DNA from: Gammaproteobacteria bacterium
GTDB lineage: Bacteria > Pseudomonadota > Gammaproteobacteria > SURF-13
Reading direction: 5' to 3'
DNA: 18,200 nt
Assembly (NCBI GenBank): GCA_023487615.1
Contig: JAMDBH010000066.1
Location: 3,009-21,208 of the forward strand
Part shown: one piece after another, positions 6,463 to 13,331 of the stretch
Numbering within the stretch: position 1 is the first letter of the stretch
Layout of the letters: each line of letters begins with the position of its first letter
Translations under genes and position numbers: made by a program
The notes under the pieces: model-generated
What the model was told of the DNA's origin: nothing
Seen by the model: the letters and a program-made list of their open reading frames with translations, nothing else
The model's database searches: none

Positions 6463-6840
6463 CTATTTTGCATCCAGTTTCACATTGGACTGAAGGCCGT
6501 TGATGTCGAACCCGCCCCCGAACTCAACTCCGAGTAGCTCGTGAGATTTTTTCCATGACTTCCCATCGTGGCTTGCCCAATATTTGTAGAGGTACAAGTC
6601 TTTGGCGAGGGTTGCCTGAGATTCAATTTGCCTCTCGGATGCGAACAGCGAGCCGCTTGCTTTGAGCTTTACCGGAAAGGCAAAACCCGCCGGATAGAAC
6701 ACGACATATTCGGTGTTTTGCGGCGGCTGACTACCGACGCGGGCAACCGGCAGCTTTGCTATCGTTTCAGTTGGGGCTGGTTGCAGAGAGGCGCAGCCTG
6801 CAAGGGCAAATAAGGCAAAGGCAGATAAAGCGTGTTTCAT
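6463..6840 (-). CDS. Small lipoprotein of unknown function (C9)
   Basis: A 125-residue protein with a lipoprotein signal: Lys near the N-terminus, a hydrophobic core, and lipobox LAGC with Cys16 as the lipidation site. After processing it should be anchored in a membrane, probably the outer membrane or periplasmic face. The mature part has YVVFYPAGFAFPVKLKASGS and a C-terminal SWKKSHELLGVEFGGGFDINGL; I do not recognise a domain. AAGGAGCCAC precedes the ATG at 6840. A longer frame exists upstream to 7005 but runs back through attC sequence and lacks the signal at its start, so I reject it. Confidence 0.75.
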   Translation of the reverse strand: MKHALSAFALFALAGCASLQPAPTETIAKLPVARVGSQPPQNTEYVVFYPAGFAFPVKLKASGSLFASERQIESQATLAKDLYLYKYWASHDGKSWKKSHELLGVEFGGGFDINGLQSNVKLDAK

Positions 6841-6860
6841 GTGGCTCCTTTTGTGTGTTT

Positions 6861-6969
6861 GCCTAACGTTTGCCATAACCGGCGTGCAAAAGCAGAGCGA
6901 AGCGGCGCTGTTGCCGAAGCGATGCGCAATGATTTCTTTCTTTCGCCAACGGCGCGGGCAGGGTTCGGC
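6861..6969 (-). repeat. Probable degenerate attC of cassette C8
   Basis: The left box GCCTAAC (6861-6867) and the adjoining GTTTGCCATAACCGGCG match the extended-stem attC type (compare 12487-12567). The expected right half does not follow: a hairpin GCAAAAGC/GCTGTTGC is followed by diverged sequence, and the best right box is GTTCGGC (6963-6969), which breaks GTTRRRY at one base. It may be a long or eroded attC, or the joint of a deletion. Confidence 0.5.
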
Positions 6970-6976
6970 TGCTGCT

Positions 6977-7360
6977 TTACTCTTTGCTGCGCTCCTCAAG
7001 CTCACGCTGCAGCTCTTGGATAGAATCGAGAACGGGCATGAAACGCAACCCGAAACTGGTTAGCCGGTACTCTACGCGCGGCGGGACTTCCGGGTAAATG
7101 ATTTTCTCCAGTATGCCAAAGTCCATCATGCGGTGAAAGTAGTAACTTTGAACTTTTGGCGTTAGCCCAGCCAGTGCGCGTTCGATGGCACCGGGACGGT
7201 TTATGCCTGCTCGGATAAGCCCCAGGATTCGCAATGACCATTTACAGCCAAAGACAGCTTCCACCGTCTCGGCCACATTCGGTGTTGCTTCGGAAACTTT
7301 CTTTTCCTGCCGTGGCTCTGTTTCATTCAATTCTTTCATTAAAGTGCCCTGACTAACCAA
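6977..7360 (-). CDS. HxlR family winged-helix transcriptional regulator (C8)
   Basis: A 127-residue (or slightly shorter) HxlR-type regulator. The HxlR domain begins at about residue 35 with AVFGCKWSLRILGLI, has the recognition region IERALAGLTPKVQSYYFHRMMDFGILEK, and the family signature YPEVPPRVEYRLTSFG wing. These DNA-binding dimers usually control a neighbouring enzyme gene. It lies head-to-head with the SDR at 7460 across 99 bp, so the SDR is its likely target. A start at Met8 (MKELNE, 7339) is an alternative to ATG 7360. It ends a few bases from the degenerate attC. Confidence 0.85.
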   Translation of the reverse strand: MVSQGTLMKELNETEPRQEKKVSEATPNVAETVEAVFGCKWSLRILGLIRAGINRPGAIERALAGLTPKVQSYYFHRMMDFGILEKIIYPEVPPRVEYRLTSFGLRFMPVLDSIQELQRELEERSKE

Positions 7361-7459
7361 ATGGTGCCCGCTTTTTAGTTCCTGTTTTACCGCTTATCTT
7401 GTTGCAAGTTTGGCTGACACTCAGTCAAGCAGTCAACCGTAAATTCAAAGGAAATTAAC
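7361..7459. promoter_or_regulatory. Divergent HxlR-SDR intergenic region
   Basis: This 99-bp gap separates two outward-facing genes and must hold both start signals and probably the HxlR operator. On the - strand it has a tandem TTGACTG-C-TTGACTG (about 7419-7437). AAGGAAATTAAC precedes the SDR ATG. I could not fix promoter boxes with confidence. Confidence 0.4.
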
Positions 7460-8218
7460 ATGGGCCTTCAAAACAAAGTCATTCTTATCACAGGCGGCGG
7501 TACGGGCATCGGCGCGGATGCCGCGCGCGGTTTCTACGCCGCTGGAGCCAAAATCGTACTCAACGGGCGGCGTGAAGATGCGCTAGCTAAAACCGCATCG
7601 CAAATAGATTCGTCGGGTAAGAATGTTGCCTATGTGGTAGGCGACATCGGTCAGGCGGAAACGAGCCAACGCATGGTCGCAACGGCTGTCGAACGGTTCG
7701 GTGGTGTGGACGTGTTATTCAATAACGCGGGCGTTTTTGAGCCGAAGCCGTTTCTCGATCACACGGAGCAAGACCTTAACCGTTACCTGAATCTTTTGCG
7801 AGGTTACTTCTTTGCTCCACAAGCTGCCATTCCACAGATGCGCAAGCGCGGGGGCGGCAGCATCATCAACATCGGCTCGATGTGGGCGTTACACGCAATT
7901 GCCGCTACTCCCTGCAGCGGTTCCTCCACGGCAAAGGGCGGCGTACACGCGCTAACCCGCAACCTTGCCATTGAATTTGCATCGGACAACATTCGCGTGA
8001 ATGCCATCGCGCCTGCGGTCGTGGAAACACCGCTCTTTGACAAGTTGTTGACCAAAGAGCAGCTTGCCTCGTTCAATTCTTTTCATCCATTAGGTCGCAA
8101 CGGACAGGCTCGTGACATCACAGCAGCGGTTCTGTTTCTCGCCGATACTGACTGCGCTGGATGGATTACTGGTGTCGTCTTGCCTGTAGACGGCGGCGTG
8201 ACTGCGGGACGTAACTGA
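7460..8218 (+). CDS. SDR family oxidoreductase lacking the usual catalytic Tyr (C8)
   Basis: A 252-residue short-chain dehydrogenase/reductase-like protein with TGGGTGIG at residues about 11-18, NNAG near residue 90, a Ser in INIGSMWA, and the C-terminal LPVDGG. The segment that should be YxxxK reads SSTAK: the Lys is present, but the position of the catalytic Tyr holds Ser. It may be inactive, use other chemistry, or act as a binding protein. AAGGAAATTAAC precedes the ATG. It runs against the array direction, so it cannot be read from the integron promoter and depends on the divergent promoter shared with the HxlR gene. Confidence 0.85.
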   Translation: MGLQNKVILITGGGTGIGADAARGFYAAGAKIVLNGRREDALAKTASQIDSSGKNVAYVVGDIGQAETSQRMVATAVERFGGVDVLFNNAGVFEPKPFLDHTEQDLNRYLNLLRGYFFAPQAAIPQMRKRGGGSIINIGSMWALHAIAATPCSGSSTAKGGVHALTRNLAIEFASDNIRVNAIAPAVVETPLFDKLLTKEQLASFNSFHPLGRNGQARDITAAVLFLADTDCAGWITGVVLPVDGGVTAGRN

Positions 8219-8240
8219 AGTTAAATTCGTTACGTCGAAC

Positions 8241-8276
8241 GGGGCGCAGTTAAACATTGCGCCCCTATCCGATTTT
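8241..8276 (+). terminator. Possible terminator after the SDR gene
   Basis: An 8-bp perfect stem GGGGCGCA/TGCGCCCC (8241-8248 and 8258-8265) with a 9-nt loop lies 22 bp beyond the SDR stop. Only a short T run (ATTTT) follows about 7 bases later. It is a plausible but weak intrinsic terminator for the + strand gene. Confidence 0.4.
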
Positions 8277-8302
8277 GCCACAGCGCAGAGCTACGCGTAG
8301 AC

Positions 8303-8380
8303 GCAGAACGACCCGCATCAGCCGCGGATTTGCCGCAGCGAAGCGGAGGCAAATACGTCGGCTGCATGCGATGGTTGGGC
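8303..8380 (-). repeat. attC site of cassette C7 (78 bp)
   Basis: The right box GTTGGGC (8374-8380) fits the consensus; the left box GCAGAAC (8303-8309) is off by one base class. The stem is strong: CGCATCAGCCG...ATTTGCC pairs with GGCAAAT...CGGCTGCATGCG around GCAGCGAAGCGGA. Core sequence differs from all other sites in the array. Confidence 0.78.
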
Positions 8381-8386
8381 GTCATT

Positions 8387-8920
8387 TCACTGGATACCGG
8401 AATACTCATCGGTAATAGCTCGGACAAAAGCCTTCATGGCCTTGGGCGATGTCAAGTGATGCACTCGCTTGTGAGTGGCCTGCTCTGCGACGAGCTGCCG
8501 ATATCTGGGTGTCAGTTTTTCATGGCAGAGGCGAAGAACCCGATAACTGTTGATGGTGCCGCGCCACATGGGGCTGTTTTCTGGCCATCCCTCTGGCGTC
8601 ACGACAAGACCCTTTACGAGGCGCTTCGTCACCCACGCGTAGTGTGTGAAGAGCGATAGGTCAACATAGATCAACGTATCAGCAACGGCGAAGCGCTCCC
8701 AGGCCGACGGCACGCAGCCGAACCCGTCAATGATCCACTTGTCTGCGCGCAGTAGCTCAGAGTGAACCTGTAGGTACTCGTCGTGAGGCACCTCGCCGCC
8801 ACCAGGCTTGTACTTGATGGTGTCGAGTGAGTGCAGCGGCAAGTGCGTGATCTCAGCAAGCCGCCGGGCAAGCGTTGATTTACCACCGCCAGCATTGCCA
8901 AAGACTGCGACTCGCCTCAT
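8387..8920 (-). CDS. Small P-loop (adenylate-kinase/AAA-like) ATPase (C7)
   Basis: A 177-residue nucleotide-binding protein. Walker A is GNAGGGKST at residues 8-16, followed by the LARRLAE helix and HSLDTIKYKPGG, a pattern of DNA-topology-modulation-protein-like (FlaR/adenylate-kinase-related) P-loop proteins. Further on are DKWIIDGFG (Walker B-like strand) and ADTLIYVDLS, then an Arg-rich helical part. The start at 8920 has GTGGAG 8 bases upstream; an upstream in-frame ATG at 8953 has no ribosome site and abuts the neighbouring attC. The phosphorylated substrate, if any, is unknown. Confidence 0.8.
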   Translation of the reverse strand: MRRVAVFGNAGGGKSTLARRLAEITHLPLHSLDTIKYKPGGGEVPHDEYLQVHSELLRADKWIIDGFGCVPSAWERFAVADTLIYVDLSLFTHYAWVTKRLVKGLVVTPEGWPENSPMWRGTINSYRVLRLCHEKLTPRYRQLVAEQATHKRVHHLTSPKAMKAFVRAITDEYSGIQ

Positions 8921-8956
8921 CTCAGTGTCTCCACTCACTGAATTTCTCTCCATGAT

Positions 8957-9027
8957 GCCCAACGTCTGACATAACCGGCGCTGCGCGGCTTCATCGCGCA
9001 GCGTCCGTGTTGATGGATGGGTTAGCC
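8957..9027 (-). repeat. attC site of cassette C6
   Basis: Outer boxes are GCCCAAC (8957-8963) and GTTAGCC (9021-9027). The stem GGCGCTGCGCG/CGCGCAGCGTCC encloses GCTTCAT. Confidence 0.92.
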
Positions 9028-9551
9028 ATTTTTTGGGAAATGATTTCAAGCATTGCCTTCCGCAACGGAAGTTCTGGACGAATGTTGAAGGTCTCGCCAT
9101 GAGTGGTGTGTACTTGAATTCTCAGCGTACGCACGTCCATTGGCGTAAGAACAAAATCTTTGCACAGATCTCGAAGCCACGTTCTCTTTTCGTCGAGCGG
9201 CATAGACCAATGAGCCTGCTGTCCGTCAGCAATTGGGTAAGGGATACCGACCGAATATTGGTCTTTGACCATTGGGATGATGGCGAATCGCTTCTTGAAT
9301 AGACCCACCCGCATTCCAAGATTTCCCACGATTGTTGAGCGGGTGCCAACGTTGGTGACGTTGATGAATACAAGCTCCTCTCTTGGTCCGGGCCCACCGA
9401 CTAACACTCTCAGTCCGCAGTAACCACGAAGCCGAATGCTCTGACTCCACCTTGCAAGGTAAAGGGCAACGATCGCAGCAGACAACGAACCAAGACCAGA
9501 AACCCAATCAGCGACAGAGCCCCAGTTCACGGCAGACCAGTTGATGGACAT
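8991..9551 (-). CDS. Membrane-anchored protein of unknown function (C6)
   Basis: A 186-residue protein with one N-terminal membrane segment (about residues 14-33, WVSGLGSLSAAIVALYLARW), a basic stretch, then a soluble region rich in beta strands (ELVFINVTNVGTRSTIVGNLGMRV). The VNWGSVADWVSGLGS opening is one I associate with uncharacterised membrane proteins; no function is known to me. The start ATG at 9551 lies only 8 bp from the neighbouring attC and has no clear Shine-Dalgarno. The frame continues into its own attC, so the last 12 or so residues (ending NTDAAR) are attC-encoded. Sole gene of its cassette. Confidence 0.7.
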   Translation of the reverse strand: MSINWSAVNWGSVADWVSGLGSLSAAIVALYLARWSQSIRLRGYCGLRVLVGGPGPREELVFINVTNVGTRSTIVGNLGMRVGLFKKRFAIIPMVKDQYSVGIPYPIADGQQAHWSMPLDEKRTWLRDLCKDFVLTPMDVRTLRIQVHTTHGETFNIRPELPLRKAMLEIISQKMANPSINTDAAR

Positions 9552-9558
9552 GTTGAAT

Positions 9559-9615
9559 GGCTAACGTAAGGGGCTGCGCGCTTTTGCGCAGTCCCGCTTG
9601 ACTGCAAGGTTAGGG
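9559..9615 (-). repeat. attC site of cassette C5 (57 bp)
   Basis: Outer boxes are GGCTAAC (9559-9565) and GTTAGGG (9609-9615). The stem CTGCGC/GCGCAG has a short GCTTTT-containing loop. It is the shortest attC in the array. Confidence 0.92.
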
Positions 9616-9628
9616 CTCATGTTTCTCC

Positions 9629-10069
9629 TTACTTTAAGTGTACTAGCCACGCTGCTACGGCGCTTAGTGCCGAGACGACCGCTGCCCCTACCGCCAAAAC
9701 ATAGCCTCGCCGTTCGCGAAGCGACTTCTCCGCATCGAGCACGCGACGCTGGAGCTCTGGCTCAAGTAAGTTGCCATTTGAATCGTGAACGTGCTTAAGC
9801 GAGACGCCGAGCCGTGCCGCATGCTCCATTAAAGGTTGCCCACCAAGAACTGCGGATGTTAACGGTGGCTCAGCCAAGCGACGAAGTGCAACGGCAGTGA
9901 GACCCACGAAAATCCCGCCAGCCACAGTAAACATGCTCACCAGCAAGATGAAGTCGTCTGACTGGGAACTGGAGCGATATTCGCGAATTGCCTCTACTGC
10001 GAAGAAGCCCGAGAAAAGCAATCCGACGCCAAGAAGAAACCATACCCCAAACGTTTTCAACAGTGCCAT
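9629..10069 (-). CDS. Three-TM membrane protein of unknown function (C5)
   Basis: A 146-residue protein with two N-terminal hydrophobic segments (about residues 6-27, VWFLLGVGLLFSGFFAVEA, and 40-63, FILLVSMFTVAGGIFVGLTAVAL), a polar middle of about 60 residues with charged helices (ELQRRVLDAEKSLRERRG), and a third segment near the C-terminus (YVLAVGAAVVSALSAVAAWLV). I do not recognise the family. A GGGGGT stretch about 6 bases before the ATG at 10069 may serve as ribosome site; the same motif precedes the next cassette gene at 10685. Expected location is the inner membrane. Confidence 0.7.
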   Translation of the reverse strand: MALLKTFGVWFLLGVGLLFSGFFAVEAIREYRSSSQSDDFILLVSMFTVAGGIFVGLTAVALRRLAEPPLTSAVLGGQPLMEHAARLGVSLKHVHDSNGNLLEPELQRRVLDAEKSLRERRGYVLAVGAAVVSALSAVAAWLVHLK

Positions 10070-10093
10070 GGATTACCCCCTGTCATGCATGAG

Positions 10094-10157
10094 CCCTAAC
10101 GTTCAAATTGAGGCGCGCCCCGCTTTTGGGGCGTCGCTCTCGAATGCAGGGTTAGCA
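10094..10157 (-). repeat. attC site of cassette C4
   Basis: Outer boxes are CCCTAAC (10094-10100) and GTTAGCA (10151-10157). The stem GCGCCCC/GGGGCGTC flanks GCTTTT, and TTGAG/CTCTCGAA arms resemble the main type. Confidence 0.92.
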
Positions 10158-10166
10158 GGCTAATGT

Positions 10167-10685
10167 TCAAAATGTGAGCTCGTCGAAGACCTGATGCGAA
10201 AAATAGATACGTGTCACTCGTGCTACAACGTGATCGGTTCGCTCACGATCAGTAGGATTGTCAATCATCTCCACAATGGGTTCGATGACAACTTCCCGGT
10301 CGCCAAATGCGAGTAAAGGGCTCAACAAAGAAATATCCAATCTCGCACGAATCTTGATGACCCAATCGGTCTTTGTGTCCAAGACTTGCACGTCTCGGTA
10401 GACAATTACTTGGCCGATATAATCCCGATCATTCGCGCTGCGTTCACAGTATGGATCATATGGTTCGAATGGCCCATTCTCGAATTCGATGTCGATAAAC
10501 ACATGGGATTCATGTTGTTGTTTTGATGGAGGCGGCAAGCGAAGCCCCATCTGGGAAAACTCAACCAAACGGCCCTCGATACTCATCTCCGCATGCTGGT
10601 AAGCAGTTGCACAGTCGTCGTGCAATCCACCACACACTTCGATTCCTCTCACTTTCCCAATAACCGACAACCCGCCAAGCGACAT
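10167..10685 (-). CDS. Hypothetical soluble protein (C4)
   Basis: A 172-residue acidic protein with no signal peptide or membrane segment. The first third has GGLHDDCATAYQHAEMSIEGRLVEFSQMGLRLPPPSK, the middle has strand-rich HVFIDIEFENGPFEPYDPY and IGQVIVYRDVQVL, and the end has DHVVARVTRIYFSHQVFDEL. I recognise no domain or catalytic motif. A GGGGGTAAG stretch precedes the ATG at 10685. It is the only gene of its cassette and is flanked on one side by two unknown membrane proteins from other cassettes. Confidence 0.68.
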   Translation of the reverse strand: MSLGGLSVIGKVRGIEVCGGLHDDCATAYQHAEMSIEGRLVEFSQMGLRLPPPSKQQHESHVFIDIEFENGPFEPYDPYCERSANDRDYIGQVIVYRDVQVLDTKTDWVIKIRARLDISLLSPLLAFGDREVVIEPIVEMIDNPTDRERTDHVVARVTRIYFSHQVFDELTF

Positions 10686-10721
10686 AGATACTTACCCCCA
10701 AGAGTGTTGCAATCAGCAGTC

Positions 10722-10784
10722 TGCTAACGTAAAGTTGAGGGGCGCCGCGCTTCTGCGGCGTCCCGCTCGAACGCCGGGTTAGCT
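10722..10784 (-). repeat. attC site of cassette C3 (main type variant)
   Basis: Outer boxes are TGCTAAC (10722-10728) and GTTAGCT (10778-10784). The left arm GTAAAGTTGAGGGGCG is that of the main type, while the stem tip and right arm differ with compensating changes (GCCGCGC/GCGGCGTCCCG). Confidence 0.92.
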
Positions 10785-11363
10785 ATCTTTGCTTGCCCAT
10801 CGCTTTGTGATATGCACTACTCGCTCTCCAAATTTCTTCGCCGTTGCAAGATCTCCGGGTAAAGGTGCTTCTTCTACGCTGGCATCAGTAGGTGACTGCG
10901 CCATTAAGCCAATAAATGAATCGATATAATTAACATCATTTCGATGTGCCGCTTTACTACTGGCCGGCATGATGCCTGGCCCCACCCATATCATTGAATG
11001 TTGCATGGATAGAGTAAACATATAATGCAAAGTGGAGAGTTTATCCCCATTCATTCCTGATGAATTGGTAAATCCTGCAACAAGTTTATCTTTCCATTTT
11101 TGGTCAAACCACTGTTTGCTTGATGCATCCGCAAATTTTTTAAATTGCCAGGAAACTGATCCCATGTACGTAGGAGAACCAAAAATAATTGTGTCAGCCA
11201 CCGCCAAATATCCCCAACCATCATCGGGTATATTCCCCTCTGCATCAATGGGAAGCAATATAGCCTCAACACCAGAATCTTCTGTCAGTCCAGAAAGTAC
11301 TGCTTCAGCTTGCTTTTTGGTATGCCCATACCCACTGTGATAAACAACAACAATATTGATCAT
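10779..11363 (-). CDS. Flavodoxin-fold (WrbA-like) NAD(P)H-dependent oxidoreductase (C3)
   Basis: A 194-residue flavodoxin-family protein. The first strand and FMN phosphate loop are INIVVVYHSGYGHTKKQAEAV; IIFGSPTYMGSVSWQFKKFAD is the second FMN-contact region seen in WrbA-like quinone reductases; LVAGFTNSSGMNGDKLSTL and the GPG turn follow. It probably binds FMN and reduces quinones or similar acceptors. GAGGTG lies 7 bases before the ATG at 11363; ATG 11381 is an alternative. It is head-to-head with an HxlR gene in the same cassette. Base composition is clearly more AT-rich than neighbouring cassettes, which suggests a different source. Confidence 0.85.
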   Translation of the reverse strand: MINIVVVYHSGYGHTKKQAEAVLSGLTEDSGVEAILLPIDAEGNIPDDGWGYLAVADTIIFGSPTYMGSVSWQFKKFADASSKQWFDQKWKDKLVAGFTNSSGMNGDKLSTLHYMFTLSMQHSMIWVGPGIMPASSKAAHRNDVNYIDSFIGLMAQSPTDASVEEAPLPGDLATAKKFGERVVHITKRWASKDS

Positions 11364-11477
11364 GTAAAACACCTCATACATTAGGGGGGAAATGTAGTAT
11401 GAGATATCTGGTTACTAAATGTAAGAAGGCACCATATTGTGCCATACTAACCTTTATGTAACTAAAGGCTAACTTCA
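11364..11477. promoter_or_regulatory. Divergent flavodoxin-HxlR control region
   Basis: This 114-bp AT-rich region separates two outward-facing genes. At 11428-11443 is a near-perfect 16-bp palindrome (GGCACCATATTGTGCC), a good operator candidate. A plausible - strand promoter for the flavodoxin is TTACAT (plus 11419-11424) with CATACT (plus 11396-11401) at 17 bp spacing. TAGTATG and CATACTA (about 11395 and 11443) also form a wide inverted repeat. Confidence 0.45.
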
Positions 11478-11783
11478 ATGATTAGTAAAAAATGTCCACT
11501 TCCACCATTGTTTGAAAAAATTTCTGGAAAATGGAAACTATTAATTCTATATAACCTAAGCCATGCAGATGCAATAAGATTTAGTGATCTCTATCGTTCA
11601 ATACCTGAAGTTTCCCAAAAAGTGTTGACCTCACAATTAAGGGATCTTGAGCGAGACGGTTTAGTTAATAGACAGGTATATCCAGAAGTTCCGCCAAGAG
11701 TTGAATACAGTTTGACCAACAAAGGCTTGTCTCTTTGTCCTGTTTTAAGTTTATTGGCTGATTGGGCTACTAAAAATATGTGA
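11478..11783 (+). CDS. HxlR family winged-helix transcriptional regulator (C3)
   Basis: A 101-residue, single-domain HxlR regulator. It has CPLPPLFEKISGKWKLLILYNL at the N-terminus, where HxlR proteins often carry a conserved Cys (Cys6 here), a recognition region VSQKVLTSQLRDLERDGLVNR, and the wing signature YPEVPPRVEYSLTNKG. In family members such as HypR/YodB the N-terminal Cys senses quinones or disulfide stress, so regulation of the divergent flavodoxin by redox stress is a reasonable inference. It is on the + strand, against the array direction. Its reading frame is AT-rich like its partner. Confidence 0.86.
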   Translation: MISKKCPLPPLFEKISGKWKLLILYNLSHADAIRFSDLYRSIPEVSQKVLTSQLRDLERDGLVNRQVYPEVPPRVEYSLTNKGLSLCPVLSLLADWATKNM

Positions 11784-11793
11784 ACAGAATTAA

Positions 11794-11860
11794 AGCTAAC
11801 GTTCCGCTTCACTGGCGGCGGCGCGTCAGCGCCGACGTCCAGTGGAAGCGGTTGTTGGGC
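11794..11860 (-). repeat. attC site of cassette C2
   Basis: Outer boxes are AGCTAAC (11794-11800) and GTTGGGC (11854-11860). A long stem CCGCTTCACTGG/CCAGTGGAAGCGG leaves one extra base, and an inner CGGCGC/GCGCCG hairpin forms the tip. Confidence 0.92.
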
Positions 11861-11875
11861 CGCGCTCCAACGCAC

Positions 11876-12457
11876 TTAACGATTTTTTTCCGCATCGTAG
11901 TAATTATTTTCCCCAACGTCCCTGTGTGTAGCAACAACATGTAAGCCTGAATTCCTCAACAGTTCCACGTAACGCTCTTGCCCGAGGGATGTGCACTCAA
12001 GTCCTGTGTTCATGTCGTTCCAAGTGCCAATCTGGATTGGGGCCATAAACAGAAACCGGCCTCCTGATTCCAATATCTCGGAAACCCGGGAGATCAGATT
12101 GGCTTGTTCTTGCTCCGACAGCAAGAAGATAAGACCTATTGCGATGGCGCCCTCGTACTTACGGCCAAAGAAATCGCTTTCTTGTACTCTCGCGCATTGA
12201 ACAGGAATTGTAGGAAAACGCGACCGGAACTCGGTGACAAGAGTTGGTGAGCTTTCGACTGCCCAGAGCTGTAACCCTGCTGCATTGAGAACTCGCGTTA
12301 TCGGATATCCACCACCGCATGCGAGCTCAATGACTGTGGCGCCTTTACGGAGAGCACGACTCCATTGATCTACAACCTGTGTGCCGATTGGTGATGTGTC
12401 TCGTCCGCGCAAATACTCATACGCGTGAGCCTCGTATGCTTTGGCAGAGTCCATCAT
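11876..12457 (-). CDS. Class I SAM-dependent methyltransferase (C2)
   Basis: A 193-residue methyltransferase of the Rossmann (class I) type. Motif I is VIELACGGGYPITRVL (residues about 42-57), the acidic end of strand 2 is in LWAVESS, then motif IV-like YEGAIAIGLIFLL and post-motif ESGGRFLFMAP are visible. The acceptor substrate is unknown. Two adjacent ATGs (12457 and 12454) follow AGGAGAAAACCAAGG; I use the first. A longer frame to 12586 reads through the neighbouring attC and is rejected. Confidence 0.85.
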   Translation of the reverse strand: MMDSAKAYEAHAYEYLRGRDTSPIGTQVVDQWSRALRKGATVIELACGGGYPITRVLNAAGLQLWAVESSPTLVTEFRSRFPTIPVQCARVQESDFFGRKYEGAIAIGLIFLLSEQEQANLISRVSEILESGGRFLFMAPIQIGTWNDMNTGLECTSLGQERYVELLRNSGLHVVATHRDVGENNYYDAEKNR

Positions 12458-12486
12458 CCTTGGTTTTCTCCTCTCACTAGTGTGCG

Positions 12487-12567
12487 GCCCAACGTTCGCG
12501 TTAACCGGCGCGCCAAAGCAGAGCGAAGCGGCGCTTTGGCGCGTCCGAGTTGAACGCGTTGTTAGCC
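12487..12567 (-). repeat. attC site of cassette C1 (81 bp)
   Basis: Outer boxes are GCCCAAC (12487-12493) and GTTAGCC (12561-12567). Arms GTTCGCGTTAACC and AGTTGAACGCG flank a stem GGCGCGCCAAAGC/GCTTTGGCGCGTCC with tip AGAGCGAAGCGGC. Confidence 0.92.
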
Positions 12568-13309
12568 GTTGGTTTCTGCATGCCAACTGCCTTGTTTCTT
12601 TTGCATAAGAGCATGCACGTGACGCTGAACCTCACCGGCTGTTAAAGGGCCACCATGCCCCATGTAAAACTTCTCCATACCGGAATCAAGTAGACGTTGC
12701 AGTGTTGCGCCTACCGTATGTGGATCGTCTTCAAAAGGTGGGCTTTTGGCATGGTTAGTTCTGATGAGCCCACCCAACAAAATTCCCGAGGCAAGAAGAT
12801 CGCCGACCAAAGCGTCATTAGTGGGCAGCTCCACCGAGATAGAGCCTGCCGTGTGGCCTGGGGTGTGTTTGATAGTCTGAAATTCCATAGCGACTGATAT
12901 CGAGAGTGTCTTCTTTCGAGAGCAGGATGTCCGGTGTAAACCCCTTATACGGTTCGTACATCAGCGGCGTTTTGAGAAACAGACGCCCAAACCAGCCAGT
13001 GGGACAAAAAGTCATCGGCGTTTCACGGCTATAGTGCTTGGCATCGTCGGCGTGAGCCACAATAGGCGCCCCAGACAATTCACGCAGTACATAGGCGCTT
13101 CCTGCGTGGTCCACGTGGGCGTGGGTAATAATGATGAGCTTGATATCTTTGAATGTGAGGCCGTGCCGGGTTAGCACTTTTTCAATCTTAGATTCCGACC
13201 CCGGTAGACCGGCATCAATGAGAATGCAGCCATTGGCACCCAAAATCAGGTGCGCGTTTACCATGCCAAACGGCAGGATGGGAATGCGAATGATTTGAGG
13301 CGTTGTCAT
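12562..13309 (-). CDS. Metallo-beta-lactamase-fold hydrolase, +1 frameshift (C1)
   Basis: Two frames join into one protein of about 248 residues. The first (from ATG 13309) has the dinuclear-zinc motif HAHVDH at residues 63-68; the second has HTPGHTAGS (third His ligand) and a distal GHGGP His. The break is near 12880-12890, where GGAATTT would need to be one base shorter to give YGFQTIKHTPGHT. The superfamily includes glyoxalase II-like thioesterases, lactonases and lactamases; this one resembles general MBL-fold hydrolases, and resistance should not be assumed. AGGAAGAAATA precedes the start. As first cassette it is best placed for expression from the integron promoter. Confidence 0.82.
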
Positions 13310-13331
13310 TATTTCTTCCTACGTGTTTTGA

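Noticed and set aside
6841..7005. N-terminal extension of the lipoprotein frame up to 7005
   Set aside because: It translates attC sequence; the true start at 6840 has a ribosome site and begins a lipoprotein signal.
11467..11473. GGCTAAC before the HxlR start as an attC or attI box
   Set aside because: No partner GTTRRRY box or palindrome is at a suitable distance; a chance match in the leader.
333..12567. Recurrent near-identical palindromic repeats as a CRISPR array
   Set aside because: The repeats are 57-109 bp, vary in sequence, are separated by whole genes of 0.3-1.8 kb and carry RYYYAAC/GTTRRRY boxes. They are attC sites.
12458..12586. N-terminal extension of the methyltransferase frame
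   Set aside because: Residues such as TTRSTRTRQ come from the 12487-12567 attC site.
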